Positions 1 through 5,121 of a DNA stretch of 5,121 bases are shown piece after piece. Numbering within the stretch: position 1 is the first letter of the stretch; each line of letters opens with the position of its first letter. The translations under genes were made by a program, and so were the position numbers. The DNA comes from Aquifex aeolicus (lineage in GTDB: Bacteria; Aquificota; Aquificia; Aquificales; Aquificaceae), in the NCBI GenBank assembly GCA_015662815.1, contig DQTK01000086.1, positions 1 through 5,121 of the forward strand, written 5' to 3'. The notes beneath the pieces are model-generated. The model was not told the origin of the DNA, did not search any database, and was given only the letters and a program-made list of their open reading frames with translations.

Positions 1-480
1 AAGGAAGATTTAGAAGTAATCTTAGGAACAATCTACAGAACTATCCTTGCGGTAATTTATGGAACAGTTGGAACAGCTGTAGCACAGTCTATAGTAAGCT
101 TTATAGGTTATTATTTTACTGGTATAAATTTTGCCCTTCTTTGGAGTTTAATTACGTTCTTTGCAGCCTTTATACCCCCGTTTGGAGCTGCATTTGTATG
201 GGTACCTCTGGATATATACCTATTTACCACAAAGGGTATCAAGGAGGGATTATCCTTTCTCGCTTTTGGAACATTGTTTATATCAAGTATGGACAATATA
301 GTTCGTCCTCTTGTAATGAAGCAAGGTATAAAACTTCCATATGTAGCCCTATTCTTTTCAACAATAGGTGGACTACTTCAATTCGGATTTATCGGAGTGT
401 TTTTAGGTCCAATAATTCTTACCACAATGCTTGTGTCCATGAAGATTTACAAAAGAAGATTTATTTACTCAGATATTTAA
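1..480 (+). CDS. AI-2E/PerM family membrane transporter, C-terminal part (5' end outside window)
   Basis: The reading frame is open from base 1 to the TAA at 478-480, giving 159 residues without a start, so this is the C-terminal half of a protein that is normally about 340-370 residues. It belongs to the AI-2E transporter (PerM/YhhT, formerly UPF0118) family of polytopic inner-membrane proteins. Visible family marks, numbered within the fragment, are the IPP-FG turn (58-62), the DNIVRP motif (98-103) and the late GGLLQFGFIG...GP segment (123-137). Hydrophobic stretches lie at about 13-38, 43-58, 61-76, 84-96, 113-128 and 130-146, and the tail is basic (KIYKRR). Members have been linked to autoinducer-2 export or to Na+/H+ exchange, so the substrate cannot be assigned here. 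The 3' end overlaps the oppositely oriented purD by 20 bp. Family call is secure; substrate is unknown. Confidence 0.9.
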   Translation, partial: KEDLEVILGTIYRTILAVIYGTVGTAVAQSIVSFIGYYFTGINFALLWSLITFFAAFIPPFGAAFVWVPLDIYLFTTKGIKEGLSFLAFGTLFISSMDNIVRPLVMKQGIKLPYVALFFSTIGGLLQFGFIGVFLGPIILTTMLVSMKIYKRRFIYSDI

Positions 481-1735
481 AGGCTTTGTCTCCTATATCT
501 TTCCTATAATACATCCCTTCGAAACAAATATACTTTATAGCTTCATAAGCTTTTTCTTTAGCTTCCTTTAGAGTATCTCCGTATGCACATACATTTAAAA
601 CTCTTCCGCCTGATGTGACAATGAATTCTCCTTCTTTTTTAGTTCCGGCATGGAAGACGATTACATTCTCCATATTCTTTACATAATTAAGGCCGTGGAT
701 AATTTTACCTGTTTCCGGTTTTTCGGGATATCCCTTTGAAGCTAGAACTACATCGAGAACCCATCTATCGCTTTCTTCTATTTTTGCATCTTTTCCCTCA
801 TAGAAATTAATAAGTGTCTCCAGAAAATCATTTTTAATTCGCATTAAGATAGGCTGAGCTTCAGGGTCTCCCAATCTTACGTTAAACTCAAGGACTTTAG
901 GCCCTTCTTTAGTTATCATTAGTCCTACATACAGAAATCCTCTATAGAAAATTCCTTCCTTCTTAAGCCCCTCTATTACCTTTTCTACGATTTCCTTTTT
1001 TATTCTTTCTTCAACTTCTTTATTTATAACGGGTGTAGGAGAATAAGCTCCCATCCCGCCGGTATTTGGTCCTTCGTCCCCTTCAAGGAGTCTTTTATGG
1101 TCCTGTGAAGTAGGAAGGGAAACGTATTTATCACCGTTTATCATTACTATGTAGGAAGCTTCTTCTCCTTCTAGAAATTCTTCTATAACTACCTTTTCCG
1201 AAGATTTTCCAAAGACCTTTTTATTTAAAAACTTATCTAATATTTCCGTGGCTTTATTAAAAGTTTCACAAACTACCGCACCCTTTCCGGCAGCCAGACC
1301 GTCAGCCTTTATAACTATAGGAACTCCTACCTTCTCTACGTATTTTTTAGCTTCTTCAAAGTCGGTGAAAACTTCATATTTTGCAGTAGGAATATTGTAT
1401 TTCTTCATAAATGCCTTAGCAAAGGCTTTACTTCCCTCAAGTTTTGCAGCCTCTTTATTAGGACCGAAAATTTTTAAATTTCTTCTTTCGAATTCATCTA
1501 CTATTCCTTCTACAAGGGGTGCTTCCGGACCTACAATCGTAAAATCTATACCTTCTTTCGATGCAAATTCAGCCAAACTTTTTACATCTGTCGGAGATAT
1601 ATCAACCCTTTCCGCAATTTCCCATGTCCCTGCGTTCCCTTTAGCAACGTATAATTTTGTCACCAAAGGGCTTTTACTTACCTTCCACGCTATTGCGTGT
1701 TCTCTTCCTCCGTTTCCTACTACCAATACTTTCAC
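461..1735 (-). CDS. purD: Phosphoribosylamine--glycine ligase (GAR synthetase)
   Basis: PurD is the cytoplasmic enzyme of de novo purine synthesis that joins 5-phosphoribosylamine and glycine using ATP, giving glycinamide ribonucleotide, ADP and phosphate. The 424 residues match the usual length. Visible marks are the N-terminal loop VLVVGNGGREHA (3-14), VGPEAPLVEGIVD (68-80), the ATP-grasp segment KADGLAAGKGAVV (143-155), PTSQDHKR (208-215), GPNTGGMGAYSP (222-233), and the metal-binding LEFNVRLGDPEAQ (282-294, with E283 and N285). The C-terminal domain ends in the typical YRKDIGDKA (410-418). The start is GTG (1733-1735): the next residues KVLVVGNGG are the family's conserved N-terminus and the next in-frame ATG is codon 109. 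No Shine-Dalgarno sequence precedes it; instead a TATAAT lies 8 bp upstream, suggesting a leaderless message. It is divergent from pilT and its last seven codons overlap the transporter gene, so it appears to be transcribed alone. Confidence 0.98.
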   Translation of the reverse strand: MKVLVVGNGGREHAIAWKVSKSPLVTKLYVAKGNAGTWEIAERVDISPTDVKSLAEFASKEGIDFTIVGPEAPLVEGIVDEFERRNLKIFGPNKEAAKLEGSKAFAKAFMKKYNIPTAKYEVFTDFEEAKKYVEKVGVPIVIKADGLAAGKGAVVCETFNKATEILDKFLNKKVFGKSSEKVVIEEFLEGEEASYIVMINGDKYVSLPTSQDHKRLLEGDEGPNTGGMGAYSPTPVINKEVEERIKKEIVEKVIEGLKKEGIFYRGFLYVGLMITKEGPKVLEFNVRLGDPEAQPILMRIKNDFLETLINFYEGKDAKIEESDRWVLDVVLASKGYPEKPETGKIIHGLNYVKNMENVIVFHAGTKKEGEFIVTSGGRVLNVCAYGDTLKEAKEKAYEAIKYICFEGMYYRKDIGDKAFKYLSK

Positions 1736-1742
1736 GATAAAG

Positions 1743-1752
1743 TATTATAATA
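1743..1752. promoter_or_regulatory. Palindromic bidirectional -10 element between purD and pilT
   Basis: The 10-bp sequence TATTATAATA is its own reverse complement. It contains TATAAT on the plus strand at 1746-1751 and TATAAT on the minus strand at 1749-1744, overlapping by 4 bp. The plus-strand hexamer ends 7 bp before the pilT ATG (1759); the minus-strand one ends 8 bp before the purD GTG (1735). No convincing -35 hexamer lies 16-18 bp upstream in either direction and there is no TGn extended -10. Placement and consensus quality support promoter function, but this is prediction only. Confidence 0.55.
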
Positions 1753-1758
1753 AAAAGA

Positions 1759-2859
1759 ATGGCGCAGGAGTTAGGGGGAATAGCTAATAAAGAAATTAAA
1801 ATTATAGACATCCTAAGAAAAGCCTACGAACTAAAAGCAAGTGATATACATATTACCGTCGGTGTTCCACCCGCTGTAAGAGTAGATGGATTAATACATT
1901 TTCTGGAAGAATTTCCCAAATTGAGACCTGAAGATACACAAAAACTTGCTTATTCCGTTATGGTGGAAAAACACAGACAGATACTTGAAGAAAAAGGACA
2001 GGTAGATTTTTCTTTTGGGGTTAAAGGAATAGGAAGATTCAGAGCAAATGTTTTCTACCAAAGGGGGTCTGTTGCTGCGGTTTTTAGGATGTTACCTTCA
2101 CGAATTCCCAAAATTTCAGAATTGGGACTCACAGAAAGGGTTTTGGAATTATGCCATAAGAAAATGGGACTTATACTCGTTACCGGTCCGACAGGATCGG
2201 GAAAATCTACAACAATTGCTTCTATGATAGGTTACATTAACGAAAATATGCCTTATCACATAATTACGATAGAAGACCCTATCGAATACATTTTCACCCA
2301 TAAAAAATCAATAGTTAACCAAAGGGAAGTGAAACAGGATGTTTATAGCTTTGATGATGCTCTAAGATCAGCCCTTAGAGAAGACCCGGATGTAATATTT
2401 GTAGGTGAAATGAGAGACATTGAAACTATTGAAACAGCTTTAAGGGCTGCAGAGACAGGACACTTGGTATTTGCTACTTTACATACAAATACAGCTATTT
2501 CAACTATAAACAGAATTGTTGATATGTTCCCTCCGGAACAACAAGAGCAAGTAAGAACCGTTCTTTCCTTTGTACTTCAAGGTATCATATCTCAAAGATT
2601 ACTTCCCAAATTAGGTGGTGGGAGAGTTCTAGCTTATGAGCTTCTCATTCTAAATACGGCTATAAGGAACCTTATAAGGGAAAATAAACTCCAGCAGATA
2701 TACTCCCTTATGCAAAGTGGTCAGGTAGAAACGGGAATGCAGACAATGAATCAAAGCCTTTATAGACTGTATAAGATGGGACAAATAAGATTGGAAGATG
2801 CTCTCCAAGCTTCTCCGGACCCTAAGGAACTGGAGAGAATGCTAAGGGGTAAGAGATAA
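1759..2859 (+). CDS. pilT: Type IV pilus retraction ATPase PilT
   Basis: PilT is a hexameric cytoplasmic secretion-type ATPase that powers type IV pilus disassembly, hence twitching motility and often DNA uptake. The protein has 366 residues, normal for PilT. An N-terminal PAS-like domain (about 12-110) carries ASDIHITVGVPP (27-38). The RecA-like domain follows, with Walker A GPTGSGKST (143-151, K149), Asp box TIEDPIEY (170-177), Walker B DVIFVGEMRD (211-220, E217), and His box GHLVFATLHTNTA (234-246, H242). The motif AIRNLIRE (301-308) is specific to PilT within the GspE/PilB superfamily and is needed for retraction; PilB assembly ATPases are longer and carry a tetracysteine zinc site that is absent here. 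The start ATG is the only NTG before the conserved core; it has no Shine-Dalgarno and sits 7 bp after a TATAAT. The stop overlaps the pilC start by one base, so the two are probably co-translated. All catalytic motifs are intact. Confidence 0.97.
   Translation: MAQELGGIANKEIKIIDILRKAYELKASDIHITVGVPPAVRVDGLIHFLEEFPKLRPEDTQKLAYSVMVEKHRQILEEKGQVDFSFGVKGIGRFRANVFYQRGSVAAVFRMLPSRIPKISELGLTERVLELCHKKMGLILVTGPTGSGKSTTIASMIGYINENMPYHIITIEDPIEYIFTHKKSIVNQREVKQDVYSFDDALRSALREDPDVIFVGEMRDIETIETALRAAETGHLVFATLHTNTAISTINRIVDMFPPEQQEQVRTVLSFVLQGIISQRLLPKLGGGRVLAYELLILNTAIRNLIRENKLQQIYSLMQSGQVETGMQTMNQSLYRLYKMGQIRLEDALQASPDPKELERMLRGKR
2844..2850 (+). promoter_or_regulatory. Ribosome binding site for pilC
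   Basis: AAGGGGT lies inside the last codons of pilT, 8 bases before the pilC ATG at 2859. It fixes the pilC start at the TAATG junction and, with the one-base overlap, suggests translational coupling. It contrasts with pilT, purD and ispA in this window, which show no such site. Confidence 0.7.
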
Positions 2860-4088
2860 TGCCCTATTACCGCTATAGGGCTGTATCCGATGACGGGAGA
2901 GTCATAGAGGGTGAAGGTGAATTTCTTTCCCTTGAAGATCTCACAACCAAACTATCCTCTCAAAATCTAACCCTAATCTCTGTAAGTGAAGCAAAACAAC
3001 AAACAGAAGAGAAGAGTTTGGAGATTAAATTACCGTCCTTTTTTGGTAGGGTTTCTGACAGAGATTGGTCCTTACTTGCGAGGCAACTTTCAGTGTTAAT
3101 AAGTGCAGGTGTATCCCTTGTTGAAGCCTTAGAGCTTATATCAGATCAAATACCAAATAAAGGGCTTAAGACAGCTCTCCTTGAGGTAGCAAAGGATATT
3201 GAAGAGGGAAGCTCATTTCACGCCGCACTTCAGAAAAGGAAAAATATATTTCCTGAATTTATAATTAACTTGGTCGCGGTTGGTGAGGAAACAGGTGAGT
3301 TGGACTTAGTCCTTCGTAGGGCGGCAGATTACTACGAAAAGATAGCCTTTATAAAGGGAAAGATTAAAAGTGCTTCATTTTATCCATCTTTTGTTATGCT
3401 ATTTTCTACTATATTAGTTTGGGGGATACTAACATTCGTAGTACCTAAGTTTGCAAACATATACAAGTCTTTGGGTGGAGAGCTCCCTGGGCCCACACAA
3501 CTTCTTATGAATATATCTTTAGCACTTCAGCGGAACCTTCCTTATATTCTCGCTTCAATAATACTCATTACATTTAGCTTCAGTATTTTATACAAAAGTA
3601 ATTTATCTTTTCGTGGAGCGGTACATAAATTCCTGTTGAGTATTCCAAAGTTCGGAGATTTATTTAGAAAAAGTGCCTTCGCTCGCTTATCGAGAACACT
3701 CTCAACTTTATACTCTTCGGGAGTACCCATTGAGCGATCTCTGGAAATTACTGCAAAAGTGGTAGGTTTTATCCCTATAGAAAAAGCCATTGAACAAGCT
3801 AAAAACGAAGTTCTTGAGGGTAAAACCCTTTGGATGGCTTTGCAAAAAACAGGTACGTTTCCCAAAATGGTCGTAGCTATGGTAAGGGTCGGTGAAGAAA
3901 CAGGTAATATAGATGAAATGTTGAACTCCCTTGCTAATTTCTATGAAGAAGAAGTAGATAGAATGATAGAAGGACTTATATCCCTTATAGAACCATTGCT
4001 TATGGTAATTCTAGGTGTAATTATAGGGGCAATACTCATAGCTCTCTACTTACCGATATTCAACGTTGGTAGCTTGATTATCCGTTGA
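2859..4088 (+). CDS. pilC: Type IV pilus inner-membrane platform protein PilC (GspF family)
   Basis: PilC is the polytopic inner-membrane platform of the type IV pilus machine. It is thought to couple rotation driven by the cytoplasmic ATPases (PilB for assembly, PilT for retraction) to pilin insertion or removal. The 409 residues match the family. The N-terminus YYRYRAVSDDGRVIEGE (3-19) is typical, followed by two repeats of the GspF domain, about 68-192 and 271-394. Each repeat has a VGEETGxxDxxL motif (141-152 and 344-355). Likely membrane spans are about 174-196, 228-245 and 375-399, leaving both helical repeats mainly cytoplasmic. The ATG overlaps the pilT stop by one base and has a good Shine-Dalgarno. 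The gene name pilC, not gspF, follows from pairing with pilT, since type II secretion systems have no retraction ATPase. The 3' end overlaps ispA by 11 bp. Pilin, pilB and secretin genes are not in the window. Confidence 0.94.
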   Translation: MPYYRYRAVSDDGRVIEGEGEFLSLEDLTTKLSSQNLTLISVSEAKQQTEEKSLEIKLPSFFGRVSDRDWSLLARQLSVLISAGVSLVEALELISDQIPNKGLKTALLEVAKDIEEGSSFHAALQKRKNIFPEFIINLVAVGEETGELDLVLRRAADYYEKIAFIKGKIKSASFYPSFVMLFSTILVWGILTFVVPKFANIYKSLGGELPGPTQLLMNISLALQRNLPYILASIILITFSFSILYKSNLSFRGAVHKFLLSIPKFGDLFRKSAFARLSRTLSTLYSSGVPIERSLEITAKVVGFIPIEKAIEQAKNEVLEGKTLWMALQKTGTFPKMVVAMVRVGEETGNIDEMLNSLANFYEEEVDRMIEGLISLIEPLLMVILGVIIGAILIALYLPIFNVGSLIIR

Positions 4089-4878
4089 TTCTTTTATATA
4101 TAAGATTTATAAGGAAAAGAATTTCATTTCTTTTGCCAAAAATTTTTTCTGTTTCCTCTATTAATTCATTGCGGAGTCTCTTTATGTCATCCCTAAGCGC
4201 TTCTCCTTTAAGAGAATAAAAACCGTCCTTATCGAGGTAATCATCAACCATTTGAAAAAGAAGACCTACATTTTTTCCGATTTTTTCTAAATCTTTTAAT
4301 ATACCTTGCTTCTTAGAAACTATCCCACCGCATATAAAACAGGCTTCAAAAAGAGCACCTGTCTTTTTTATACTAATTTCATAGATATCAGTGTAAGATT
4401 CTATATCTAAAACTTGGCCTCCCACCATTCCGTTAGCCCCTGATTTTTTAGCCACTACTTTTATAATCTCAAGTATTTCTCCTTCGGTTAAAGTTTTAAA
4501 ATTTTTTTTATTTGAAAGAATTTCAAAGGTGTAAGTTAGGATAGCATCACCTGCAAGTAGAGCATGGGCTTCTCCGAATTTAATATGGCATGTGGGAAGT
4601 CCTCTCCTTATATCATCATTATCCATGCAAGGGAGATCATCGTGAACCAGAGAATAGTTATGTATAAGCTCTATGGCACTTCCTACGGTTATAGCATCTT
4701 CTATATCTCCACCTAAGGAATCCGCTACCGCAACGGTAAAAAGAGGCCTAATCCTCTTACCCTTCTGGAGGGGATAATATTTTATAGCCTCGATTAAACT
4801 TTTAGGACCTTTCAATTCTCCAAGGAATCCTTGCAATTTTTCCTCTATATGTTCTTTCCAAAAGTGTATTTTTTTCAT
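4078..4878 (-). CDS. ispA: Short-chain polyprenyl diphosphate synthase (farnesyl/geranylgeranyl diphosphate synthase, IspA type)
   Basis: This enzyme condenses isopentenyl diphosphate with allylic diphosphates to make C15 or C20 prenyl diphosphates for quinones and other isoprenoids. Visible motifs are GKRIRP (40-45, IPP site), first aspartate-rich motif DDLPCMD (80-86) with the two-residue insertion typical of bacterial FPP synthases, RRG (91-93), GGQ (153-155), KTG (172-174) and second aspartate-rich motif DDYLD (212-216). Tyr75, five residues before the first motif, is the position that limits chain length and an aromatic there favours C15, but product length is not certain. At 266 residues it is about 30 shorter than E. 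coli IspA. Most of the difference is a missing stretch of about 18 residues after DDYLD, which normally holds the GKxxGxD loop; the GGQ-KTG linker is also about 6 shorter. ATG start at 4876-4878 has no Shine-Dalgarno. It converges on pilC and diverges from the lipoprotein gene. Confidence 0.93.
   Translation of the reverse strand: MKKIHFWKEHIEEKLQGFLGELKGPKSLIEAIKYYPLQKGKRIRPLFTVAVADSLGGDIEDAITVGSAIELIHNYSLVHDDLPCMDNDDIRRGLPTCHIKFGEAHALLAGDAILTYTFEILSNKKNFKTLTEGEILEIIKVVAKKSGANGMVGGQVLDIESYTDIYEISIKKTGALFEACFICGGIVSKKQGILKDLEKIGKNVGLLFQMVDDYLDKDGFYSLKGEALRDDIKRLRNELIEETEKIFGKRNEILFLINLIYKRING
4113..4148 (+). terminator. Possible rho-independent terminator for pilT-pilC, inside ispA
   Basis: An inverted repeat AAAAGAA (4115-4121) / TTCTTTT (4128-4134) with a 6-base loop, extended by GG (4113-4114) / CC (4136-4137) across one bulged G, is followed after five A by six T (4143-4148). 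It begins 24 bp after the pilC stop, within the 3' coding part of ispA. The stem is mostly A-T and would be weak at high temperature, and the T run is separated from the stem, so it could be chance in AT-rich coding DNA. Confidence 0.22.
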
Positions 4879-4887
4879 ACAATTAAT

Positions 4888-4893
4888 AATATA
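4888..4893 (-). promoter_or_regulatory. Candidate -10 element for ispA
   Basis: On the minus strand TATATT ends 9 bases before the ispA ATG, so transcription starting about 7 bases downstream would give a leader of only 2-3 bases, consistent with the absence of a Shine-Dalgarno. No good -35 is seen at 16-18 bp. A perfect TATAAT lies further upstream (minus strand of 4915-4920) and is an alternative that would give a leader of about 30 bases. The whole region is AT-rich, so either match may be fortuitous. Confidence 0.35.
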
Positions 4894-4963
4894 AACAAAA
4901 TTAAATATACAAAAATTATAAACTTTTCCTGCGGTTTAATCCTTGAAGTATAAAAATAGCAAA

Positions 4964-4985
4964 AAATGGGTTTGATTTACCATTT
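4964..4985. repeat. Short inverted repeat over the -35 of the lipoprotein promoter
   Basis: AAATGG (4964-4969) and CCATTT (4980-4985) are exact reverse complements separated by 10 bases, and flank the candidate -35 TTGATT. A second CCATTT copy occurs at 5017-5022. It could be an operator half-site pair or a small hairpin, but six-base matches in AT-rich DNA are weak evidence. Confidence 0.25.
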
Positions 4986-5000
4986 ATTTTTATTTATCTT
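4972..5000 (+). promoter_or_regulatory. Candidate sigma-70 promoter for the lipoprotein gene
   Basis: TTGATT (4972-4977) and TATCTT (4995-5000) are separated by exactly 17 bp and each matches 4 of 6 consensus bases. Predicted start is near 5007, giving a leader of about 33 bases that contains the G-rich ribosome-binding region. It reads away from ispA. A TATAAA at 4949-4954 is a weaker alternative without a good -35. Confidence 0.4.
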
Positions 5001-5025
5001 CTTTATTTAGTATTTGCCATTTTCA

Positions 5026-5033
5026 GGGGGGGG
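5026..5033 (+). promoter_or_regulatory. G8 tract acting as ribosome binding region of the lipoprotein gene
   Basis: Eight consecutive G, preceded by CA and followed by ATAGGA, end 6 bases before the ATG at 5040. The AGGGGGG portion, or the nearer GGATAGGA, can pair with the 3' end of 16S rRNA, so this fixes the start. A G8 homopolymer is unusual in this otherwise AT-rich region and its length could vary by slippage. Confidence 0.6.
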
Positions 5034-5039
5034 ATAGGA

Positions 5040-5121
5040 ATGAAATACAGGAAAACTTTTTTAAGCATTTTAAGCCTATCTCTAATTGTATCTTGCGGTG
5101 GATACGATTCAGTAGGACTAT
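5040..5121 (+). CDS. Putative lipoprotein, N-terminal 27 residues (3' end outside window)
   Basis: The ATG at 5040-5042 opens a frame that runs off the window after 27 complete codons. The N-terminus is a lipoprotein signal peptide: basic MKYRK (1-5), a hydrophobic core FLSILSLSLIV (7-17), and a lipobox IVSC (16-19). Signal peptidase II would cleave before Cys19, which would then be lipidated. The mature protein starts CGGYDSVGL. There is no Asp right after the cysteine, so by the E. coli rule it would go to the outer membrane, though that rule is not shown for Aquificales. A plausible promoter and a G-rich ribosome-binding region precede it. The mature function cannot be told from nine residues. 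The signal peptide call is strong. Confidence 0.8.
   Translation, partial: MKYRKTFLSILSLSLIVSCGGYDSVGL

Noticed and set aside
423..435. CACAA-TGC-TTGTG hairpin downstream of purD as a possible terminator
   Set aside because: The stem is only 5 bp with a 3-base loop and no T run follows on the minus strand; it lies in transporter coding sequence.
141..509. A 122-codon plus-strand frame across the transporter gene and the purD tail
   Set aside because: It is out of frame with the clear AI-2E family reading frame and has a composition (many Cys, Tyr, Ser) typical of a shadow.
1767..1778. Purine-rich GGAGTTAGGGGG just inside pilT, resembling a Shine-Dalgarno for a later start
   Set aside because: No ATG, GTG or TTG follows at suitable distance in frame; the bases encode Glu-Leu-Gly-Gly, so the ATG at 1759 stands.
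1248..1787. A 179-codon open frame on the plus strand, antisense to purD and running into pilT
   Set aside because: It lies wholly opposite a well-conserved PurD and then overlaps the pilT start in another frame; its composition (Ser/Pro/Thr/Phe rich) is that of a shadow frame and it matches no family I recognise.
3542..3865. A 107-codon minus-strand frame inside pilC
   Set aside because: Antisense to a conserved PilC domain, with no ribosome binding site or recognisable motif.
1..5121. Search by eye for a hidden multi-gene defence, mobile or biosynthetic system, CRISPR repeats, tRNA or insertion sequence
   Set aside because: All but 184 bases is explained by conserved housekeeping, pilus or envelope genes (plus one partial lipoprotein gene), and the gaps contain no long repeats or RNA-gene folds that I can see.

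Overview
The window looks like chromosomal DNA of a hyperthermophilic Aquificales bacterium, probably a close relative of Aquifex. The PurD and PilT proteins resemble, from memory, those of Aquifex aeolicus almost end to end. The DNA is AT-rich, proteins are rich in Lys, Glu and Ile, and genes are very tightly packed. This placement rests on recognition, not on a search. I see no mobile element, CRISPR array, tRNA or rRNA.

Layout, left to right. (1) 1-480, plus strand: the 3' part of an AI-2E/PerM-family membrane transporter gene. (2) 461-1735, minus strand: purD, purine biosynthesis, whose tail overlaps the transporter gene by 20 bp. (3) 1736-1758: a 23-bp divergent gap holding a palindromic TATTATAATA, which can serve as a -10 box in both directions. 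(4) 1759-2859 and 2859-4088, plus strand: pilT and pilC, a two-gene unit joined by a TAATG junction. They encode the retraction ATPase and inner-membrane platform protein of a type IV pilus. (5) 4078-4878, minus strand: an ispA-type short-chain prenyl diphosphate synthase that overlaps the end of pilC by 11 bp. (6) 4879-5039: a 161-bp AT-rich divergent intergenic region, the only real non-coding stretch, with promoter-like elements for both sides. (7) 5040-5121, plus strand: the start of a lipoprotein gene, preceded by a run of eight G.

Only pilT and pilC clearly work together: PilT hydrolyses ATP to drive pilus disassembly and PilC is the membrane platform it is thought to act through. The other genes are housekeeping (purD, ispA) or envelope genes (transporter, lipoprotein) with no evident functional link, as expected in Aquificales, where pathways are scattered.

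No new multi-gene system is evident. The observations most worth a second look are local: the overlapping bidirectional -10 with both start codons at the predicted transcription start, a compact IspA lacking about 18 residues of a conserved active-site loop, and the G8 tract in the ribosome-binding region of the lipoprotein gene.
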